Source of the DNA: Calditrichota bacterium
GTDB taxonomy: Bacteria > Electryoneota > AABM5-125-24 > Hatepunaeales > Hatepunaeaceae
NCBI GenBank assembly: GCA_018644935.1
Contig: JABGPL010000041.1
Location: 1-35,659 of the forward strand
Direction of reading: 5' to 3'
DNA length: 35,659 nt
Below the pieces are notes generated by a model. The model saw only the letters and a program-made list of their open reading frames with translations, had not been told where the DNA came from and ran no database searches. Both the position numbers and the translations under genes were made by a program. Of this stretch, positions 34,701 to 35,659 are shown piece after piece (the first letter of the stretch is position 1; every line of letters starts with the position of its first letter).

Positions 34701-35659
34701 ACTCACTCAGGGCTATCTGGTGAAGATGCAGCAGGATGTTGAGACAACGTGGAGCGGTGAACCAATCCCAGCTGATGCAGACATATCACTGAATTTCGGC
34801 TGGAACATGATTGCTTACTTCCCGACCTATGTGCTCGATGCCAGTGCTCCGGATTTCTACGTCCTTTCACCGATAATCGACAACGTGCTTATCGCGAAGG
34901 ATGCACTGGGCAGATTCCTCGCTCCAGCATTCAACTTTTCCAACATCCCACCCTGGCATGAATCTCAGGGCTATTTAGTGAAAGTTGATGCCGCTGACCT
35001 TGTCCTGAACTACCCTCAGGAAGCTGATGAATTTGCATCAATAACATATCCAGAACCCGTTGCCAGATCAGAAACAACTCCGACAAAATCCTGCGAAAAC
35101 ATGAGTGTTTTGATAAATGATATCTCCGGGATTAATCCTGTTACAGGTGATCTAATAATTGCATACAACTCAAATGATCAAGTCGTCGGCACCAGTATTG
35201 TGGAGGATGAGAGGCAATGTGGATTAGCCATCCGGGGTGATGATATTTCAACACCCATCCTTGAAGGATTGAAAAACGGTGAAGCTTTCGAGATCAAATA
35301 TTTCAGCACCGAATCGGGACGCGAATTTGGTTTCTCGTCATTTGAATATCTCGAAGGTAGCGAATTGATCTATTCTGCAAACGGATTACTGGTTGTAAAT
35401 GGCATAATTGAAACTCAAATACCGGACAACTATTATCTTTCAACACCTTATCCCAATCCTTTCAACAGCTCAGTAACATTAGATTATGGATTGCCTGAAG
35501 CAAGTCAGGTCACGATTCAAGTCTTCACTATCGAAGGTCGAGTTATTGCCAATCTGACAGGTGGGAATAAATCAGCAGGGCATCACACTATTGTTTGGGA
35601 TGGAGGTGAAACGGCATCGGGTGTTTATCTGGTAAGGCTCGAAACTGGTGGGGTGAATG
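31702..35659 (+). CDS. Secreted ASH-domain protein with repeated 'AVFTP-GLCAG' domains and T9SS-type tail (partial)
   Basis: The frame is open from ATG 31702 to the window end (1319 codons) and is probably only about ten codons short. GGAG (31693-31696) precedes it. The signal peptide covers 1-25 (SLA/Q). A repeated domain (EIAVFTPAGLCAG, AAWGDNP, NGFRDDEE) occurs at residues 28-144, 417-531 and 648-762. ASH/Hydin-type Ig domains occupy about 150-253, 254-357, 358-416 plus 532-590, 591-647 plus 763-820, and 822-926; the third and fourth are split by copies 2 and 3 of the repeated domain. Residues about 929-1110 are the doubled W-x-M-I module (DWSMISVNVVP, GWNMIAYFPTY). A diverged copy of the repeated domain follows (1131-1238), then the tail (TPYPNPFN, GVYLVRL). 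It is a secreted surface protein, probably co-transcribed with the LVIVD gene. Confidence 0.88.
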   Translation, partial: MKIYKYIVLLCLFTLLVAVSTPSLAQEHYRFDITDEDMSLLILDARLDNASLISGDEIAVFTPAGLCAGAAQVDNENGFPLSIAAWGDNPQLDDINGFRDDEEIAFEIWESETRTEYTVEIVEIVDGDVVFARNGFAVLSLQAYRAEDEPIIFLSDNDHDFGQVRVGQTEQWIMTIRNDGRQDLVIDGIEVDGESYSLDFEDEISLELRESVEIPVSFAPNRLQRIDGLVFINSNAQEDIVEVPVTGWGLSPLPPTIELSENGHNYGGVPVQETINWTLRIFNTGDEVLEIEDITSNSQVFSVNFFDPIEIESGEGFAQIIAFSPAAEQDYNAELTIISNDPDRGRVMIQLTGQGRGSRISIRPAETDFGEVVEGSTTQRQFSIHNDGAGILIFEADLIENDVFATNVNSFVREARHFEFSTTNEDHSLLITSARIDRVHLDSGDEVAVFTPDGLCAGGTIVRNPGEPIGLAAWQDNAQIEGIDGFREDQGFTFWFWDASTRSEIVAVPDYQDGPEIFQPNALTVLSLNAGEEIQHIDGGILTIRSGHSITVTASFAPIEAGEENGVLALHTNDPTNPEVNIPFTGTGLPRMEIDRRRINFGDVFIDDVGLETVVFSYHGDDVPLTISVEFEGDVFWGGYQTEEVIEHFKYTQTQSDHSLMLTEAILHNQPLAVGNEIAVFTPDGLCAGSATIAEAGVPIGLAVWADNPHTEIVDGFRQEEAFDFWYWDRDVHLETAAVPNYIEGPAQFVSDGMTMLSLSQGEATRIGELGELTLDPTSSVEIAVHFAPLETIEYAGQMTIITDDPDRGDFVVPLEGEGDTAPQIVLSTHDHDYGAVPEPRIRTMWELTVSNEGGNDLRIDSIRVEGEAFRVFIGSFVVRPGQSREIDVRFRPLDFGEHVGRISMWSNDPINPVVFVDLSGFCGERGRDLSVTLIEDWSMISVNVVPPQEFWDREDGPDIVLMTEQLRIDEENHNLIIMKDGLGRFYATAFGFNNIPYWELTQGYLVKMQQDVETTWSGEPIPADADISLNFGWNMIAYFPTYVLDASAPDFYVLSPIIDNVLIAKDALGRFLAPAFNFSNIPPWHESQGYLVKVDAADLVLNYPQEADEFASITYPEPVARSETTPTKSCENMSVLINDISGINPVTGDLIIAYNSNDQVVGTSIVEDERQCGLAIRGDDISTPILEGLKNGEAFEIKYFSTESGREFGFSSFEYLEGSELIYSANGLLVVNGIIETQIPDNYYLSTPYPNPFNSSVTLDYGLPEASQVTIQVFTIEGRVIANLTGGNKSAGHHTIVWDGGETASGVYLVRLETGGVN
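31783..33987 (+). repeat. Three copies of the AVFTP-GLCAG domain, two nested in ASH domains
   Basis: Copies lie at 31783-32133 (351 bp), 32950-33294 (345 bp) and 33643-33987 (345 bp). Each has H(F/Y), S-L, (D/N)E(I/V)AVFTP.GLCAG, a W.DN motif and a DGFR-type motif. Diverged relatives occur near 31043-31395 in the preceding gene and 35092-35415 in this gene. Copies 2 and 3 follow ASH strands ending in DVF and are followed by the remaining ASH half (ITVTASFAPIEAGEENG and IAVHFAPLETIEYAG). Confidence 0.8.

Overview
The window looks like chromosomal DNA from an uncultured member of the FCB superphylum (Bacteroidota, Marinimicrobia, KSB1, Electryoneota and relatives). The main reason is that three long secreted proteins share a C-terminal sorting tail around a PNPFN motif, ending in a GVYL-type strand, as in type IX secretion (T9SS) cargo. 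Shine-Dalgarno sites are patchy. I cannot name the phylum from sequence alone. No tRNA, rRNA, CRISPR array, transposase or phage gene was seen, and gene order is compact with several overlaps.

Layout. (1) 1-5357, minus strand: hisS, then smc, then the start of a small exported protein that overlaps the smc stop. (2) 5655-9407, plus strand: a CBS-pair protein and a DASS/SLC13 carrier closed by a very good terminator, then a cN-II-type HAD 5'-nucleotidase. (3) 9408-9899, a non-coding gap, then a 2315-residue exported protein. It has two tandem copies of an unrecognised ~410-residue domain, eleven Ig-like units of exactly 88 or 96 residues, a CBM-like domain, a twelfth Ig unit and a sorting tail. 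(4) 28373 down to 16921, minus strand: M16C protease, UvrD/PcrA helicase, a large exported TPR protein, a glutaminyl-cyclase-like M28 enzyme and a nucleotide-sugar dehydrogenase. This run ends at a strong hairpin shared with the convergent big gene. (5) 28619-35659, plus strand: two adjacent T9SS-tailed proteins, the second running off the window end.

How the genes may work together. Housekeeping genes (SMC, HisRS, helicase, nucleotidase) are mixed with an envelope and secretion theme. Four exported proteins have glutamine as the predicted first mature residue, and the window also encodes a glutaminyl-cyclase-like enzyme. This matches the 'Q-rule' known from Bacteroidetes, where signal-peptidase I products are capped as pyroglutamate. 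The last two genes share a C-terminal cassette: a doubled W-N-M-I module, an 'AVF..G.CAG' domain and the sorting tail. In the last gene two copies of the 'AVF..G.CAG' domain are inserted at the same point inside ASH/Hydin-type Ig domains.

The best leads are the Q-rule/cyclase pairing, the unknown duplicated domain with its conserved His/Asp/Glu set, the nested domain insertions, a helicase gene lacking any ATG/GTG/TTG start before its Walker A motif, and a HisRS of the alphaproteobacterial/eukaryote-like motif-2 type.
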